From assembly GCA_902624495.1 (NCBI GenBank), contig CACNYH010000001.1, positions 1 to 64,000 of the forward strand: a stretch of DNA of 64,000 nucleotides, given 5' to 3'. Source of the DNA: an uncultured Pelagibacteraceae bacterium. Its GTDB lineage: Bacteria; Pseudomonadota; Alphaproteobacteria; Pelagibacterales; Pelagibacteraceae. Position numbers and translations under genes: made by a program. Positions 9,220 to 21,421 of this stretch are shown here, piece by piece. Below the pieces are notes generated by a model. That model had not been told where the DNA came from and searched no databases. It was given only the letters and a program-made list of their open reading frames with translations. How positions within the stretch are numbered: the stretch's first letter is position 1; each line of letters begins with the position of its first letter.

Positions 9220-12200
9220 ATGGAAAAAAATTTAACAAAAAATTTTGAATCACAAAACTTAACCCAAGAAAACGATTTTAATAGTATAAAAATCACCCTT
9301 GCTAGTCCTGAAAAAATTAAGTCCTGGTCTTTTGGTGAAATAAAAAAACCTGAAACAATTAATTACAGAACTTTTAGACCAGAGAAAGACGGTTTATTTT
9401 GTTCTAGAATTTTTGGACCAGTTAAAGATTATGAGTGTTTGTGTGGTAAGTACAAAAGAATGAAGTTTAGAGGAATTATATGCGAGAAATGTGGTGTAGA
9501 AGTTACAAAATCAAACGTAAGAAGAGAAAGAATGGGCCACATAAATTTAGCATGCCCAGTAGCCCACATATGGTTTTTAAAATCTTTACCGAGTAGAATT
9601 TCATTGGCAATAGATATGAAATTGAAAGAAGTTGAAAAAGTTTTATATTTCGAAAGTTTCATAGTTATTGAGCCTGGTCTTACAACTTTAAAAAAAGGTC
9701 AACTTATTTCAGAAGAGGCATTAATTAAAGCACAAGATGAGTTCGGGGAAGATGCTTTTACTGCTGGTATTGGTGCGGAGGCTGTAAGAGAGATATTATT
9801 AAATTTAGATTTAAAAAAAGAACAAAAAAAATTAAGAGACTCATTAGTTGAAATCAAATCAAAAGTCACTGAAGAAAGAACCATTAAAAGATTAAAACTT
9901 ATTGAGTCATTTATTTCCTCAGGCAATAAACCAGAATGGATGATATTAACTTCAGTGCCTGTTATCCCTCCAGAACTTAGACCTCTAGTTCCTCTCGATG
10001 GAGGTAGATTTGCCACATCTGATCTTAACGATTTATACAGAAGGGTCATTAACAGAAACAATAGGTTAAAACGATTATTAGACTTAAAAGCACCTGACAT
10101 AATTGTAAGAAATGAAAAAAGAATGTTACAAGAATCTGTAGATGCATTATTTGATAATGGAAGAAGAGGTAGAGTAATTACAGGCACTGGAAAAAGACCT
10201 TTGAAGTCTTTGGCAGAGATGTTGAAAGGGAAACAAGGTAGATTTAGGCAAAATTTATTAGGTAAAAGGGTAGATTATTCAGGTAGATCAGTAATAGTTG
10301 TTGGTCCAGAATTAAAATTACATCAATGTGGTTTACCGAAAAAAATGGCTTTAGAACTTTTTAAACCTTTTTTATATGCAAGATTGGATAAGCTTGGCCT
10401 TGCAACTACAATAAAACAAGCAAAAAGACTTGTTGAAAAAGAAAAAAGTGAAGTCTGGGACTCTTTAGAACATATTATTCGAGAGCATCCAATACTTCTT
10501 AATAGAGCTCCAACTTTACACAGGCTTGGTGTTCAAGCGTTTGAAGCAAAATTAATCGAAGGAAATGCTATTGAATTACATCCATTAGTATGTGCCGCAT
10601 TTAATGCAGATTTTGATGGGGATCAAATGGCTGTGCACATCCCTTTGAGTTTAGAAGCTCAATTAGAAGCTAGAGTATTAATGATGTCGACCAACAACAT
10701 TTTAAGTCCTTCTAATGGAAAACCGATAATAGTCCCAAGCCAAGATATAGTTCTAGGAATATATTACCTATCTCAATCTGAAGAAAATGATAAAAAACCG
10801 AAAGGAATATTTTCAAATATAGAGGAAATAGAGCAAGCTTTAGAAAGCAATATTATAAGCTTACATTCAAAAATTATTTCAACATTTAATACCATCGATA
10901 ACAACGGTAAACCTATTGTTGAAAAATATACTAGTACGGCAGGGAGATTTTTATTAGCAAACGTATTGCCTAAAAACAGCAATATTAAATTTTCTTTGAT
11001 AAATAAACTTTTAACAAAAAAGAATGTTTCAGAGGTAATAGATACAATTTTTAGATATTGCGGTCAAAAAGAAACTGTAATTTTTTGTGATAGAATTAAA
11101 ACTTTAGGTTTTAAACATGCTTTCATGGCAGGTATCTCATTCGGAAAAGATGACTTAATAATTCCAAAAACTAAAGAAAACTTAATTAACAATACTAAAA
11201 AACAAATTGAAGAATATGAGAAGCAATATTCTGATGGATTAATTACTAGAGGGGAAAAATATAATAAAGTAGTAGATGTTTGGTCTAAATGCACTGACAC
11301 AGTTGCTAATGAGATGATGAAAGAAATTTCTTCAGCAGAGAAAATTTATGATGATGATAGAATAGAAACAAATTCAGTTTATATGATGGCTGATTCTGGC
11401 GCTAGGGGCTCCCAAGCTCAGATGAAACAATTAGCAGGTATGCGAGGATTAATTGCAAAACCTTCTGGTGAAATAATCGAGACGCCCATTATTTCTAATT
11501 TTAAAGAGGGATTATCAGTTTTAGAATACTTTAACTCCACTCATGGAGCAAGAAAAGGGCTAGCTGATACAGCCTTAAAAACTGCTAATTCAGGATATCT
11601 TACAAGAAGGCTGTGTGATGTAGCTCAGGACGTACAGATTACAAAAAAAGAGTGTGATCCAAAGAAAAGATCCTCGGTAAATATTTCTGAGATTATCGAA
11701 GGTGGTAATATTTTAGTAAGTCTGTCTGAAAGAGTTTTGGGAAGAGTAATTGCTGAAAATATTAAAAATCCTGTTACTGGTGAAGTGATAGCAAAAAAAG
11801 ATAAGCTTATCGATGAGTTTGACTGTGAAAAAATCGATGCTGCTGGTGTGAAATCTGTAAATGTTTATTCAGTAATAACTTGTGCCTCAACTCGTGGTGT
11901 ATGTCAAATATGTTATGGTAGAGATCTTGCCAGAGGAAAATTGGTAAGTGTTGGTGAAGCAGTAGGTATGATAGCCGCACAATCAATTGGAGAACCTGGA
12001 ACACAACTTACAATGAGAACTTTTCACGTTGGAGGTACCGCACAAATTAAAGAGGAGTCTCAAATAATTTCACAAACTAAAGGTAAATTAAACATAATTA
12101 ACAAAAATTTAATTGAGGACTCAAAAAAGAACATAATTGTAATGGGAAGAAACACTCAACTAAGTATTGAGGATGAAAACGGAAGACAACAAGCTATTTA

Positions 12201-13416
12201 TAAAGTCAATTATGGTTCAAAATTATTCTTCAAAGACGGAGAAATAATTGAAAAAGGAAAAAAAATTGCTGAATGGGATCCTTATACTTTACCGGTAATA
12301 GCTGAAACTAGCGGAATAGTAAATTATATGGATTTAATGGAAGGATCTTCGTTAACAGAAACTTTAGATGATGCAACTGGTCTATCGTCCAAGTCAGTGA
12401 CAGATTGGAAATCTTCATCAAAAAATTCTGAATTAAAACCTAGAATTACATTAAGAGATGATAAAGGAGAAATAATTAAAAAAGCAGATGGTAATGAAGC
12501 TAGATATTATCTTGTTCCAGACACAATTCTATCAGTTAAAGATGGACAAAAAATATCTGCAGGGGATGTTCTTGCTAGGCTTCCTAAAGAAACTTCTAAG
12601 ACAAAAGATATTACTGGAGGTTTACCAAGAGTTGCAGAACTGTTTGAAGCAAGAAGACCAAAAGATAGTGCTATTATAGCAGAGAACGATGGTGTTATTG
12701 AGTTTGGAAAAGAAGTAAGAGGTAAGCAAAAAATATCGATCATTTCATCTAATAATGGAGAAACATCTAATTACCTAATACCAAAAGGTAAGCATGTAAA
12801 TTTTAATCAAGGGGAGAAAATAAAAAAAGGTGAATATCTTCTGGATGGCAGCCCAGCTCCACACGATATTCTAAGAATTTTAGGTGTAGAAAAATTAACT
12901 GAATATTTTGTTACTGAAGTTCAAGAGGTTTATAGATTACAAGGTGTAGTGATTAACGATAAACACATTGAAACTATTGTCAGACAAATGTTAAAAAGAG
13001 TTGAAGTTAAAGATCCAGGTGACTCGGAGCTATTAATTGGTGAAGTCATTGATCTACTGGATATTAATGTTATAAATGATAATTTAAGAAAGGAAAAAAA
13101 GAAACCTGTAACTTTTGAGAGAGTTTTACTTGGAATTACAAAAGCATCCTTACAAACAAATTCATTTATATCCGCTGCATCATTCCAAGAGACAACAAGA
13201 GTTTTAACTGATGCGTCTATTAAGGGAAAAACTGACACACTAGATGGATTAAAAGAAAATGTAATAGTAGGTAGACTGGTTCCTGCTGGTACTGGTTTAA
13301 CAAAAATAGAGTGGGATAAACAAGCAAGAGAACAAGATAAAGTTAGATTAGAGGAACTTAAGAAACAAGAGCTAGAATCTGCTACAGCTGCGCCAGAACA
13401 GCCATCACAAAACTAA
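9220..13416 (+). CDS. rpoC: DNA-directed RNA polymerase subunit beta'
   Basis: Catalytic subunit holding the active-site Mg. 1398 residues. N-terminal zinc site [20 protein letters not shown] (about 72-91); active-site loop [13 protein letters not shown] (about 460-472) with the three Asp residues; second zinc site with [13 protein letters not shown] (about residues 887-899); bridge helix and trigger loop region around [16 protein letters not shown]. The C-terminus ends in a short Gln/Pro/Ala tail. rpoBC appears to be one transcript; no convincing terminator hairpin follows the stop. Confidence 0.98.
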   Translation: MEKNLTKNFESQNLTQENDFNSIKITLASPEKIKSWSFGEIKKPETINYRTFRPEKDGLFCSRIFGPVKDYECLCGKYKRMKFRGIICEKCGVEVTKSNVRRERMGHINLACPVAHIWFLKSLPSRISLAIDMKLKEVEKVLYFESFIVIEPGLTTLKKGQLISEEALIKAQDEFGEDAFTAGIGAEAVREILLNLDLKKEQKKLRDSLVEIKSKVTEERTIKRLKLIESFISSGNKPEWMILTSVPVIPPELRPLVPLDGGRFATSDLNDLYRRVINRNNRLKRLLDLKAPDIIVRNEKRMLQESVDALFDNGRRGRVITGTGKRPLKSLAEMLKGKQGRFRQNLLGKRVDYSGRSVIVVGPELKLHQCGLPKKMALELFKPFLYARLDKLGLATTIKQAKRLVEKEKSEVWDSLEHIIREHPILLNRAPTLHRLGVQAFEAKLIEGNAIELHPLVCAAFNADFDGDQMAVHIPLSLEAQLEARVLMMSTNNILSPSNGKPIIVPSQDIVLGIYYLSQSEENDKKPKGIFSNIEEIEQALESNIISLHSKIISTFNTIDNNGKPIVEKYTSTAGRFLLANVLPKNSNIKFSLINKLLTKKNVSEVIDTIFRYCGQKETVIFCDRIKTLGFKHAFMAGISFGKDDLIIPKTKENLINNTKKQIEEYEKQYSDGLITRGEKYNKVVDVWSKCTDTVANEMMKEISSAEKIYDDDRIETNSVYMMADSGARGSQAQMKQLAGMRGLIAKPSGEIIETPIISNFKEGLSVLEYFNSTHGARKGLADTALKTANSGYLTRRLCDVAQDVQITKKECDPKKRSSVNISEIIEGGNILVSLSERVLGRVIAENIKNPVTGEVIAKKDKLIDEFDCEKIDAAGVKSVNVYSVITCASTRGVCQICYGRDLARGKLVSVGEAVGMIAAQSIGEPGTQLTMRTFHVGGTAQIKEESQIISQTKGKLNIINKNLIEDSKKNIIVMGRNTQLSIEDENGRQQAIYKVNYGSKLFFKDGEIIEKGKKIAEWDPYTLPVIAETSGIVNYMDLMEGSSLTETLDDATGLSSKSVTDWKSSSKNSELKPRITLRDDKGEIIKKADGNEARYYLVPDTILSVKDGQKISAGDVLARLPKETSKTKDITGGLPRVAELFEARRPKDSAIIAENDGVIEFGKEVRGKQKISIISSNNGETSNYLIPKGKHVNFNQGEKIKKGEYLLDGSPAPHDILRILGVEKLTEYFVTEVQEVYRLQGVVINDKHIETIVRQMLKRVEVKDPGDSELLIGEVIDLLDINVINDNLRKEKKKPVTFERVLLGITKASLQTNSFISAASFQETTRVLTDASIKGKTDTLDGLKENVIVGRLVPAGTGLTKIEWDKQAREQDKVRLEELKKQELESATAAPEQPSQN

Positions 13417-13434
13417 ATAAAAGCTAGTAAAATA

Positions 13435-13462
13435 TTGACTTTTATAAATTCAGTGCTAGTTT
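13435..13462 (+). promoter_or_regulatory. candidate promoter for the rpsL operon
   Basis: TTGACT at 13435-13440 and an extended -10, TGCTAGTTT (13454-13462), are spaced 16 bases apart from box to box. They lie in the 149-base gap between rpoC and rpsL, the largest gap in the ribosomal supercluster. The predicted transcript would have a leader of about 95 bases. Inferred from sequence only. Confidence 0.45.
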
Positions 13463-13565
13463 ACGGCACATTTTGAATGTTAGAAGTAAAGTGGATTATA
13501 ACTTTAAACACTAACAATTATTCTGCAAAAAAAGGTTACACTTACCTATAACTTCAAAATTTTTT

Positions 13566-13937
13566 ATGCCAACAATTAACCAGTTGATTAAAAAAAGTAG
13601 GATTAAACCTTTAGCTAGGAACAAAGTTCCAGCTTTGGAGAAACAACCATTAAAAAGAGGTGTTTGTGTCAAGGTTTATACGACTACTCCAAAAAAACCT
13701 AATTCAGCTTTAAGAAAAGTTGCAAGAGTTAGATTATCAAACGGATTTGAAGTAACCGCTTACATTCCGGGAGAAGGACATAATCTTCAAGAACATTCAG
13801 TTGTCTTGTTACGAGGTGGAAGAGTAAAGGATTTACCTGGGGTAAGATACCACATACTTAGAGGTAACTTAGATACCCAAGGTGTGGCTAATCGTAAAAA
13901 AAGAAGATCTTTATACGGAACAAAAAAACCAAAATAA
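13566..13937 (+). CDS. rpsL: 30S ribosomal protein S12
   Basis: Decoding-centre protein. 123 residues. Contains [16 protein letters not shown], which includes the lysine whose mutation gives streptomycin resistance in other bacteria, and [14 protein letters not shown] with the conserved methylthiolated aspartate. It heads the str cluster rpsL-rpsG-fusA after the promoter-like gap; rpsG follows three bases after its stop codon. Confidence 0.98.
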   Translation: MPTINQLIKKSRIKPLARNKVPALEKQPLKRGVCVKVYTTTPKKPNSALRKVARVRLSNGFEVTAYIPGEGHNLQEHSVVLLRGGRVKDLPGVRYHILRGNLDTQGVANRKKRRSLYGTKKPK

Positions 13938-13940
13938 TTT

Positions 13941-14411
13941 ATGTCTAGAAAAAGAAAAGCACCTGTTAGAAAAGTTTATCCTGACCCAAAGTTTCATTCA
14001 GAAGTAGTTTCAAAATTTATTAATTCAATTATGTATGATGGTAAAAGATCTACTGCAGAAAAAATACTTTATGACGCGCTAGATATAATAAAGAAAAAAA
14101 ATAATGAAGATCCATTAAAAATTTTCAACAATGCGATAAGTAATGTTAAACCAAACCTTGAATGTAGATCAAGAAGAGTTGGGGGAGCAACTTATCAGGT
14201 TCCTGTTGAGGTAAAATCAAAAAGAGCTCAAGCTTTAGCTCTTAGATGGATTATGGAGGCAACAAGAAAAAGAAAGAATAAGTCAATGGCAGAAAAATTA
14301 TACGCAGAAATTTTAGACGCATCACAGAACAAGGGTTCAGCAATTAAGAAAAGAGAGGATACTCATAAAATGGCAGAGGCTAACAAAGCCTTCGCTCATT
14401 TTAGATGGTAA
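13941..14411 (+). CDS. rpsG: 30S ribosomal protein S7
   Basis: Primary 16S rRNA 3'-domain binder that nucleates head assembly. 156 residues, full length. Begins [18 protein letters not shown]; the conserved [11 protein letters not shown] is near residue 83, and the C-terminus [14 protein letters not shown] is typical. It lies between rpsL and fusA with gaps of 3 and 6 bases. Confidence 0.98.
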   Translation: MSRKRKAPVRKVYPDPKFHSEVVSKFINSIMYDGKRSTAEKILYDALDIIKKKNNEDPLKIFNNAISNVKPNLECRSRRVGGATYQVPVEVKSKRAQALALRWIMEATRKRKNKSMAEKLYAEILDASQNKGSAIKKREDTHKMAEANKAFAHFRW

Positions 14412-14417
14412 ATTTTT

Positions 14418-16490
14418 ATGGCCAAATATACATTAGATAAATATAGAAATATTGGTATCATGGCACATATTGATGCTGGTAAAACGACTACAACAGAGAG
14501 AATTCTATATTATACTGGAAAAAGTCATAAAATTGGAGAAGTCCACGATGGCGCTGCAACTATGGATTGGATGGAGCAAGAACAAGAAAGAGGAATTACA
14601 ATTACGTCAGCAGCAACTACATGTTTTTGGAGAGACCATAGAATAAATATAATAGATACACCTGGACACGTCGACTTTACTATTGAGGTAGAGAGATCCT
14701 TAAAAGTTCTAGATGGAGCTGTTGCGGTATTTGATGGAGTTGCAGGAGTGGAACCTCAATCAGAAACTGTATGGAGACAAGCAGATAAATACAAAGTTCC
14801 AAGAATTTGTTTTGTAAACAAATTAGACAGAACAGGTGCAGATTTTTATCGATGTGTTGACATGATCAAAGAAAGACTTGGATGTAAGCCTTTACCTCTA
14901 CAAATTCCTATTGGATCTGAGGCAGAACTAAAAGGGGTGGTGGACCTAGTAAAGATGAAAGGTGTTGTTTGGCAAAATGAGGATTTAGGTGCAAAATTTG
15001 ATTACGTAGAAATTCCAGCAGATTTAAAAGAAAAAGCAGACAAATATAGAAAAGATTTAGTAGAAACAGCAGTCGAACAAGATGAGAAACTAATGGAATC
15101 TTACTTAGAAGGTAAAGAACCATCTGAAGCTGATTTAATTAAATGTATACGAAAAGGCACATTATCATTTGAATTTGTTCCAATTTTTACTGGATCAGCT
15201 TTTAAAAACAAGGGTGTTCAACCCTTACTTGACGCAGTGATTGATTATTTACCAAGTCCCAGTGACCTTAAGTCTATTGAAGGGACTAAAGTTGGTTCTG
15301 AGGATAAAGTTACAATGAAATTTGATGAAAAAGAAAACTTTTCAGCTTTAGCTTTTAAGGTTGCAAATGATCCATTTGTTGGTTCTCTAACTTTCATTAG
15401 AATTTATTCTGGAACACTTAATGCAGGGACTTCAGTACTAAATTCATCAAAAGATAAAGATGAAAGAATAGGCAGAATGTTACTAATGCATGCAAACAGT
15501 AGAGAAGATATTAAACAAGCAACAACTGGCGATATCGTTGCTTTAGCTGGTTTAAAACACACAGTAACTGGCCATACACTATGCGACTCTAAGAATCCAA
15601 TTCTCTTAGAACCAATGGAGTTTCCTGACCCTGTTATCGAAATAGCAGTAGAGCCTAAAACAAAAGGAGACCAAGAAAAAATGGGAGAAGCATTAGCGAG
15701 ACTTGCAAAAGAAGATCCATCTTTTAGAGTATCTTCTGATGAGGAGTCGGGACAAACAATCATCAAAGGTATGGGAGAATTACACTTAGATATAATTGTA
15801 GATAGAATGAAAAGAGAATTTAAAGTCGAGGCAAACATCGGTGCTCCTCAAGTAGCTTATAGAGAAACTATATTAGGGTCTGCAGAAATGGAATATATAC
15901 ACAAAAAACAAAGTGGTGGCGCAGGACAGTTCGCTAAAGTAAAACTAGGTGTTGAACCTCTTGAGGCCGGTAAAGGAAGGGAAGTCGAAAATTTAATAAA
16001 GGGAGGCGCAATACCTAAAGAATTTATTCCTGGGGTAGAAAAAGGTGTAGAAAGCGTTGCCGAAAGTGGAATTTTGGCTGGTTTTCCAATTATAGATTAC
16101 AAAGTAAAAATTTTAGATGGATTACATCATGACGTAGACTCAAGCGTGCTTGCTTTTGAAATTGCAAGTAGATTTTGTTTTAGAGAAGCTTGTCAAAAAG
16201 CTACTTTAAAATTACTAGAACCAATGATGAAAGTTGAGGTTGTAACACCTGAAGAATTTATGGGTGATGTGATTGGGGATTTAAACAGTAGAAGAGGACA
16301 AGTTGGTTCAACAGAACCAAGAGGAAACGCAACTGCTATAAATGCAGTAGTCCCATTAGCAAACATGTTTGGATATATAAATAACTTGAGATCATCTACG
16401 CAAGGTAGAGCTCAGTACACAATGCAATTCAGTCACTATGACAAGGTTCCACAAAATGTTCAAGACGAAGTAACAAAAAAATTAGCTTAA
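14418..16490 (+). CDS. fusA: elongation factor G
   Basis: Translocase GTPase, 690 residues. G1 [15 protein letters not shown] (about 16-30), switch [12 protein letters not shown]3 [10 protein letters not shown]4 NKLDR, followed by domains II-V including [10 protein letters not shown] and the C-terminal [12 protein letters not shown]. It follows rpsG and is followed by rpsJ after two bases. In most alphaproteobacteria a tuf copy would sit at this junction; there is none here. Confidence 0.98.
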   Translation: MAKYTLDKYRNIGIMAHIDAGKTTTTERILYYTGKSHKIGEVHDGAATMDWMEQEQERGITITSAATTCFWRDHRINIIDTPGHVDFTIEVERSLKVLDGAVAVFDGVAGVEPQSETVWRQADKYKVPRICFVNKLDRTGADFYRCVDMIKERLGCKPLPLQIPIGSEAELKGVVDLVKMKGVVWQNEDLGAKFDYVEIPADLKEKADKYRKDLVETAVEQDEKLMESYLEGKEPSEADLIKCIRKGTLSFEFVPIFTGSAFKNKGVQPLLDAVIDYLPSPSDLKSIEGTKVGSEDKVTMKFDEKENFSALAFKVANDPFVGSLTFIRIYSGTLNAGTSVLNSSKDKDERIGRMLLMHANSREDIKQATTGDIVALAGLKHTVTGHTLCDSKNPILLEPMEFPDPVIEIAVEPKTKGDQEKMGEALARLAKEDPSFRVSSDEESGQTIIKGMGELHLDIIVDRMKREFKVEANIGAPQVAYRETILGSAEMEYIHKKQSGGAGQFAKVKLGVEPLEAGKGREVENLIKGGAIPKEFIPGVEKGVESVAESGILAGFPIIDYKVKILDGLHHDVDSSVLAFEIASRFCFREACQKATLKLLEPMMKVEVVTPEEFMGDVIGDLNSRRGQVGSTEPRGNATAINAVVPLANMFGYINNLRSSTQGRAQYTMQFSHYDKVPQNVQDEVTKKLA

Positions 16491-16492
16491 TT

Positions 16493-16801
16493 ATGGATAA
16501 TCAAAATATCAGAATACATTTAAAGGCATACGATAATAAGATCCTAGATTTATCAACTGAGGAAATAGTTAATACTGCTAAAAGAACTGGGGCTCAAGTT
16601 AAAGGACCTATCCCATTACCTACTCGAATCGAGAGATATACAGTTTTAAGGTCACCTCACATAGATAAAAAAAGCAGAGAACAATTTGAATCAAGAACAC
16701 ATAAAAGATTAATTGATATAATTGAACCTACTCCTCAGACCGTTGAAGCGTTGATGAAACTTGATTTAGCGTCTGGAGTAGACATAGAAATAAAAATTTA
16801 A
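16493..16801 (+). CDS. rpsJ: 30S ribosomal protein S10 (NusE)
   Basis: Head protein of the 30S subunit and, as NusE, a partner of NusB and NusG in transcription antitermination. 102 residues; the [20 protein letters not shown] loop and the C-terminal SGVDIEIKI are typical. It begins the S10 cluster but sits two bases after fusA, so no S10-type leader for L4 autoregulation can be present. Confidence 0.98.
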   Translation: MDNQNIRIHLKAYDNKILDLSTEEIVNTAKRTGAQVKGPIPLPTRIERYTVLRSPHIDKKSREQFESRTHKRLIDIIEPTPQTVEALMKLDLASGVDIEIKI

Positions 16802-16805
16802 ACTT

Positions 16806-17510
16806 ATGAGCATTGGATTAATAGGAAAAAAAATTGGTATGACTAGAGAGTTTATGGATACAGGTCAATCTGTTCCTGTTACTGTCATTAAAGTAGAGAA
16901 AGGCCGAGTTTTAGACGTAATTAGTAAAGATAAAAGAGGATATAACGCTGTAAAGATTGGTTTTTTTAAAATTAAAAATTCAAAACTTTCAAAACAAATG
17001 AAAGGGTACTTTGCCAAAAAAAATACAGAGCCAAAAAAAATTTTGAAAGAATTTAGAGTTACAAACAATGATCAATATAAAGAAGGGAATGAACTAGGCT
17101 TAGAAATTTTAAAAGATAAAAAGTTCGTTGATGTAAAATCAAAAACAATTGGAAAAGGATTTGCAGGTGTAATGAAAAGATGGAATTTTGGAGGATTAAG
17201 AGCTTCCCATGGTGTATCTGTATCTCATAGATCACATGGATCTACGGGACAAAGACAAGATCCTGGTAAAGTATTCAAAGGAAAAAAAATGGCAGGGCAC
17301 ATGGGTGATAAATTAAGAACAATGTTAAATTTAGAGATTGTTAAATCAGATTTAGAAAATAATCTTTTATATTTAAAAGGATCAATACCAGGATCCAAAA
17401 ATTCAACCGTAATATTGAGAGAGTCTATTAAAAACGTAAGAAAAAAAACAATTAAAGAAAAACACGAAGCAAAATTAAAAGCTGTAGCAGCAAAAAAGGG
17501 AAAAAAATAA
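16806..17510 (+). CDS. rplC: 50S ribosomal protein L3
   Basis: Large-subunit assembly protein reaching to the peptidyl transferase centre. 234 residues, longer than the usual 205-215 because of a Lys-rich C-terminal tail (from about residue 205). The central loop HGSTGQRQDPGKVFKGKKMA holds the glutamine that PrmB methylates in other bacteria. rplD starts on the base after its stop codon. Confidence 0.97.
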   Translation: MSIGLIGKKIGMTREFMDTGQSVPVTVIKVEKGRVLDVISKDKRGYNAVKIGFFKIKNSKLSKQMKGYFAKKNTEPKKILKEFRVTNNDQYKEGNELGLEILKDKKFVDVKSKTIGKGFAGVMKRWNFGGLRASHGVSVSHRSHGSTGQRQDPGKVFKGKKMAGHMGDKLRTMLNLEIVKSDLENNLLYLKGSIPGSKNSTVILRESIKNVRKKTIKEKHEAKLKAVAAKKGKK

Positions 17511-18146
17511 ATGAAGATTCCAATTTTAAATATTGATGGAACTAAGGGAAGCACTTTGGAAATTCCAGACAAATTGATTAACTTAAAAGTAAATCATAGG
17601 CTTATAAAATATGTTATTGATTGGCAGTTAAATAATGCTAAACCGAGAACAGCAAAAACAAAACAAAGAAATCAAATTGCAGGTTCAACGAAAAAAATTG
17701 TAGCTCAAAAAGGTAGTGGTGGAGCTCGGCACGCAAGCAGAAAAGCACCTATATTCGTAGGTGGTGGTGTGGCTCATGGACCTAAAGGATCCGTTTATAA
17801 AAACAAAAAGATAAATAAGAAAGTAAGAAAATTAGCATTAGCTCAAACCCTATCTAAAAAAAACTTAGATAAAAACCTCTACATTTTAGCCGATGTAAAA
17901 AAAGAAATTAAAAAGACAAAAGAATTTAATAAATTTTTGGTAAAAAATAAGTTAAAGAATATTCTTATAATATCAGATGAGGACTCACTTAAAAATATAA
18001 ACAAATCTGCGAGAAATATTAAAGATTTAAAATTGATTAAGCATGAAGGTACAAACGTTTACGATCTATTTAAATACAAAAATGTAGTTATTACATCAAC
18101 ATCTGTAAAAAAAATTCAAGAAAGGTTACTAAATGAAAAAAATTAA
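17511..18146 (+). CDS. rplD: 50S ribosomal protein L4
   Basis: Lines the peptide exit tunnel. 211 residues. The tunnel loop KQRNQIAGSTKKIVAQKGSG and GARHASRKAPIFVGGGVAHG are conserved; the C-terminal half is Lys-rich and diverged. The last 14 bases overlap the start of rplW in another frame, suggesting translational coupling. Confidence 0.96.
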   Translation: MKIPILNIDGTKGSTLEIPDKLINLKVNHRLIKYVIDWQLNNAKPRTAKTKQRNQIAGSTKKIVAQKGSGGARHASRKAPIFVGGGVAHGPKGSVYKNKKINKKVRKLALAQTLSKKNLDKNLYILADVKKEIKKTKEFNKFLVKNKLKNILIISDEDSLKNINKSARNIKDLKLIKHEGTNVYDLFKYKNVVITSTSVKKIQERLLNEKN

Positions 18147-18426
18147 TTATATAGACTCTATAAGGTATCCGATAATTACTGAGAAGGCTACAATTTTGTC
18201 GGAACAAAATAAAACAGTGTTTAAAGTTAATACTAAGGCAAATAAAAAAAGTATTAAAAAAAATATTGAAAAATTATTTAAGGTCAATGTAGTTAAAATA
18301 AATATTATAAATCAAAAAACTAAAATAAAGATGAAACAAGGGAGAAAATCTTATAAGTCCGGATACAAAAAAGCTATTGTCACATTGAAAAAAGGACAAA
18401 GTATTGATCTCACAACAGGAATATAA
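18133..18426 (+). CDS. rplW: 50S ribosomal protein L23
   Basis: Exit-tunnel rim protein that docks trigger factor and SRP. 97 residues. Starts inside rplD at ATG 18133; conserved parts are YPIITEKATIL, FKVNTKANKKSIKKNIEKLF and the loop rich in Lys/Arg (MKQGRKSYKSGYKKAIVTL). Confidence 0.95.
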   Translation: MKKINYIDSIRYPIITEKATILSEQNKTVFKVNTKANKKSIKKNIEKLFKVNVVKINIINQKTKIKMKQGRKSYKSGYKKAIVTLKKGQSIDLTTGI

Positions 18427-18429
18427 TTT

Positions 18430-19263
18430 ATGGCATTAAAAACTTTTAAACCCTACACAAAGTCTACAAGAGGCACAGTCGTTTTAGATAAGAGCGATTT
18501 ATGGAAAGGTTCGCCATATAAACCTTTAACCAAAGGTCAGAATTTTACAGGCGGTAGAAATAACTACGGAAGAATTACATCAAGACATATAGGAGGAGGC
18601 TCTAAACATAAATATAGAATAGTGGATTTTTTTAGAAAAAAACACAACGTTGTTGGTACTGTCGATAGAATTGAGTACGATCCAAATAGAACAGCCTACA
18701 TTGCGTTGATTACTTACACCGATAAAGAAAAATCTTATATAATTTGTCCTCAGGGGTTAAAAGTAGGCGATAAGATAGTATCAGGACAAAAAGCTGAAAT
18801 TAAAATAGGAAATTCTTTACAACTGAAAGAGATACCACCAGGAACCTTATTGCACAATGTCGAGCTTATACCTGGAAATGGAGGAAAGTTAGCAAGATCT
18901 GCAGGATCTTCTATAACCTTATCAGGTTACGACGGTGATTATGCGATTTTAAAACTTTCATCTGGGGAGACAAGAAAAGTCAGTAGCTCTTGTACAGCAA
19001 CGATAGGAACAGTTTCAAATGCAGATCAAAAAAATATCAAAATTGGTAAAGCGGGGAGAAATAGATGGAGAGGGAAAAGGCCTCAGACTAGAGGCGTTGC
19101 AATGAACCCTGTTGATCACCCCCATGGCGGAGGTGAGGGTAAAACATCTGGAGGTAGAAGCCCAGTGTCTCCATGGGGCCAGTCTGCAAAAGGATTAAAA
19201 ACTAGAAGGCCGAAAAGAAGTGATAAATTAATTATAACAAGAAGAAAGAAGAGAAATAAATAA
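18430..19263 (+). CDS. rplB: 50S ribosomal protein L2
   Basis: Needed for peptidyl transferase centre formation. 277 residues, full length. Contains [20 protein letters not shown] near residue 40, and the C-terminal [19 protein letters not shown] with the conserved histidine region. The stop overlaps the rpsS start (TAATG). Confidence 0.98.
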   Translation: MALKTFKPYTKSTRGTVVLDKSDLWKGSPYKPLTKGQNFTGGRNNYGRITSRHIGGGSKHKYRIVDFFRKKHNVVGTVDRIEYDPNRTAYIALITYTDKEKSYIICPQGLKVGDKIVSGQKAEIKIGNSLQLKEIPPGTLLHNVELIPGNGGKLARSAGSSITLSGYDGDYAILKLSSGETRKVSSSCTATIGTVSNADQKNIKIGKAGRNRWRGKRPQTRGVAMNPVDHPHGGGEGKTSGGRSPVSPWGQSAKGLKTRRPKRSDKLIITRRKKRNK

Positions 19264-19571
19264 TGTCAAGATCAATTTGGAAAGGACCATTTGTGCATCC
19301 TAGCTTATTAAAAAAAATTGATAAATTAAAGAGTGGCCAGAACAAAAAACCAATCAAAACCTGGTCTAGAAACTCTACTATCATTCCAGATTTTGTTGGT
19401 CACAGCTTTATGATACACAATGGAAAAACTTTTATACCTATCACTATTTCCGAAGAAATGGTTGGTCATAAGTTAGGTGAATTTGCACCAACTAGAACAT
19501 TTAAAGGTCATACTCCTGCTGATAAAAAAGCAGCAGCAGAAGCAAAACCTACTGATGGAGACAAAAAATAA
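19263..19571 (+). CDS. rpsS: 30S ribosomal protein S19
   Basis: 30S head protein contacting the A-site tRNA and S13. 102 residues, about ten more than usual; conserved core [19 protein letters not shown] and [16 protein letters not shown], then an added acidic/lysine tail (from about residue 85, [15 protein letters not shown]). One-base overlaps join it to rplB and rplV. Confidence 0.97.
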   Translation: MSRSIWKGPFVHPSLLKKIDKLKSGQNKKPIKTWSRNSTIIPDFVGHSFMIHNGKTFIPITISEEMVGHKLGEFAPTRTFKGHTPADKKAAAEAKPTDGDKK

Positions 19572-19939
19572 TGGAAAAAAATAACTTGATAGTAAAAGCT
19601 ATAAATAAAAATGTGAGAACCAGTCCAAGAAAATTAGCTTTAGTATGCAATTTTATTAAAGGAAAAAAAGCAGATAAAGCCCTAAGAGACTTAGAATTTA
19701 CAAGAAAAAAGATTGCTAAAGAAGTTAGTAAGACTGTTAAATCTGCTATTTCTAATGCTGAAAATAATTATCAATACGATATAGATAATCTTTTTGTAAA
19801 AGAGGCATATGTTGGAAAATCTCTTGTTATGAAGAGATATAGACCTAGAGCCAAGGGTAGAGCATCTCCTATAAAAAAGCCATTTAGCAGAATTACAATT
19901 ATATTAGAAGAAAAGAAAGAAAAAAAGGTTAGTAAATAA
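19571..19939 (+). CDS. rplV: 50S ribosomal protein L22
   Basis: Tunnel constriction protein. 122 residues. Has the N-terminal [20 protein letters not shown] segment and the hairpin [20 protein letters not shown] that reaches into the tunnel. TAATG overlaps on both sides place it in a coupled rpsS-rplV-rpsC unit. Confidence 0.97.
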   Translation: MEKNNLIVKAINKNVRTSPRKLALVCNFIKGKKADKALRDLEFTRKKIAKEVSKTVKSAISNAENNYQYDIDNLFVKEAYVGKSLVMKRYRPRAKGRASPIKKPFSRITIILEEKKEKKVSK

Positions 19940-20625
19940 TGGGACAAAAAATAAATCCGATAGGATTAAGACTTGGAATTAATAGAGGTTGGGACTCAAC
20001 TTGGTTCGCCAAAAAAAAAGATTTTGGAAAATATCTTATTGAAGATTTCAAGATTAGAAACTACATCAAAAAAAATATACTTAACTCTGGAGTATCAGAA
20101 ATAATTATTGAGAGGTCTTCAAAGAAGTGTGTTGTATCTATACACACATCAAGACCAGGCTTTGTTATTGGAAAAAAAGGAGCAGATATTGAAAAAATAA
20201 AAAAAAATATTATGAAAATTACTAATGGGGACGTAAATGTTAATATTAAAGAAATTAAAAAGCCAGAACTAAACTCTAATTTAGTAGCTGAAAATATTGC
20301 CCAGCAACTAGTTAAAAGAGTTGCTTATAGAAGAGCAATGAAAAGAGCAATGCAATCTGCGATGAGATTAAACGCAAAAGGAATTAAAGTTATGTTAAGC
20401 GGTAGATTAGCTGGAAATGAAATTGCAAGAACTGAATGGTTAAGAGAGGGAAGTATTCCATCTCATACATTAAGGGCAGATATTGATTATGGGTTTGCAG
20501 AAGCTCTTACAACTTATGGAATTATCGGTGTAAAAGTATGGATTTATAAAGGCGAGTTAATGGCTAAAGACGTTGAAAAAGAAAAAAAAGAAAGAGTAAA
20601 AAATGCTACAACCAGTAAGAACTAA
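19939..20625 (+). CDS. rpsC: 30S ribosomal protein S3
   Basis: mRNA-entry protein with helicase role. 228 residues. Begins [16 protein letters not shown] domain with [18 protein letters not shown] (about 73-90); C-terminal domain with [20 protein letters not shown] and [20 protein letters not shown]. Its last 23 bases overlap rplP. Confidence 0.98.
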   Translation: MGQKINPIGLRLGINRGWDSTWFAKKKDFGKYLIEDFKIRNYIKKNILNSGVSEIIIERSSKKCVVSIHTSRPGFVIGKKGADIEKIKKNIMKITNGDVNVNIKEIKKPELNSNLVAENIAQQLVKRVAYRRAMKRAMQSAMRLNAKGIKVMLSGRLAGNEIARTEWLREGSIPSHTLRADIDYGFAEALTTYGIIGVKVWIYKGELMAKDVEKEKKERVKNATTSKN

Positions 20626-21007
20626 ATATAGAAAAGCTTTTAAAGGAAGAATTCACGGCAATGCGTCAAGAGCAGTGATGCTTAATTATGGGCAATTCGG
20701 ATTAAAAGCTATGGAACCTGAAAGAATAATAGGAAAACAAATAGAAGCAGCCAGAGTTGCATTAACAAGATATATGAAGAGAACCGGTAAAGTTTGGACT
20801 AGGATTTTTCCAAATATACCAGTTTCAAAAAAACCTACAGAAGTAAGAATGGGTAAAGGTAAAGGTTCTCCGGAGTATTACGCATGCAGAGTTAAGCCAG
20901 GAAGAATTATATTTGAAATAGACGGCGTCAGTGAAGAAATTGCCAGAGAAGCTTTATATAAAGCTGGTGCTAAATTACCAATTAAAACTAAATTTATAAA
21001 AAGATAA
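20603..21007 (+). CDS. rplP: 50S ribosomal protein L16
   Basis: Organises the A-site region of the 50S subunit. 134 residues; [19 protein letters not shown] at the start, [20 protein letters not shown] in the middle. Starts inside rpsC. The arginine and methionine modified in E. coli L16 lie in the region [17 protein letters not shown]. Confidence 0.97.
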   Translation: MLQPVRTKYRKAFKGRIHGNASRAVMLNYGQFGLKAMEPERIIGKQIEAARVALTRYMKRTGKVWTRIFPNIPVSKKPTEVRMGKGKGSPEYYACRVKPGRIIFEIDGVSEEIAREALYKAGAKLPIKTKFIKR

Positions 21008-21008
21008 A

Positions 21009-21197
21009 ATGAATAAAAAAAAAGTAGAAAAAAAATTAACCAAAGACCAAGCAGAAAAAAAAATCTTATTATTAAAAAAAGATTTGTTTAATATAAGGTT
21101 TAAAAAGATTAATAATCAAATAAATAACCCTGCTCAATATAACCAAATTAAAAAAAGTATAGCAAGATTATACACAAACTTGAAAAATATAAAATGA
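21009..21197 (+). CDS. rpmC: 50S ribosomal protein L29
   Basis: Two-helix protein near the tunnel exit. 62 residues; extremely Lys-rich and diverged, but the core [15 protein letters not shown] followed by [13 protein letters not shown] matches the family pattern. Identified also by its fixed place between L16 and S17; it overlaps rpsQ by four bases. Confidence 0.9.
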   Translation: MNKKKVEKKLTKDQAEKKILLLKKDLFNIRFKKINNQINNPAQYNQIKKSIARLYTNLKNIK

Positions 21198-21421
21198 CAA
21201 AAAAAATATTAAAAGGAGTAATTACAAGTGCTAAAAACAATAAAACTGTGGTTGTGGAAGTAGAAAGAAAATTTAAACACCCTTTTTATGAAAAAGTAAT
21301 TAAAAGATCTAAAAAATATCATGCGCATGATGAAAAAAATAAATTTAAAGAAGGTCAAAAAGTTTCAATAATAGAGTGCAAACCTTATTCAAAAAAGAAA
21401 ACTTGGCAGGTAATCGAATAA
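21194..21421 (+). CDS. rpsQ: 30S ribosomal protein S17
   Basis: Primary 16S rRNA binder. 75 residues, OB-fold. Contains [20 protein letters not shown] and [20 protein letters not shown], both typical. Overlaps rpmC (ATGA-type) and rplN (TAATG). Confidence 0.96.
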   Translation: MTKKILKGVITSAKNNKTVVVEVERKFKHPFYEKVIKRSKKYHAHDEKNKFKEGQKVSIIECKPYSKKKTWQVIE

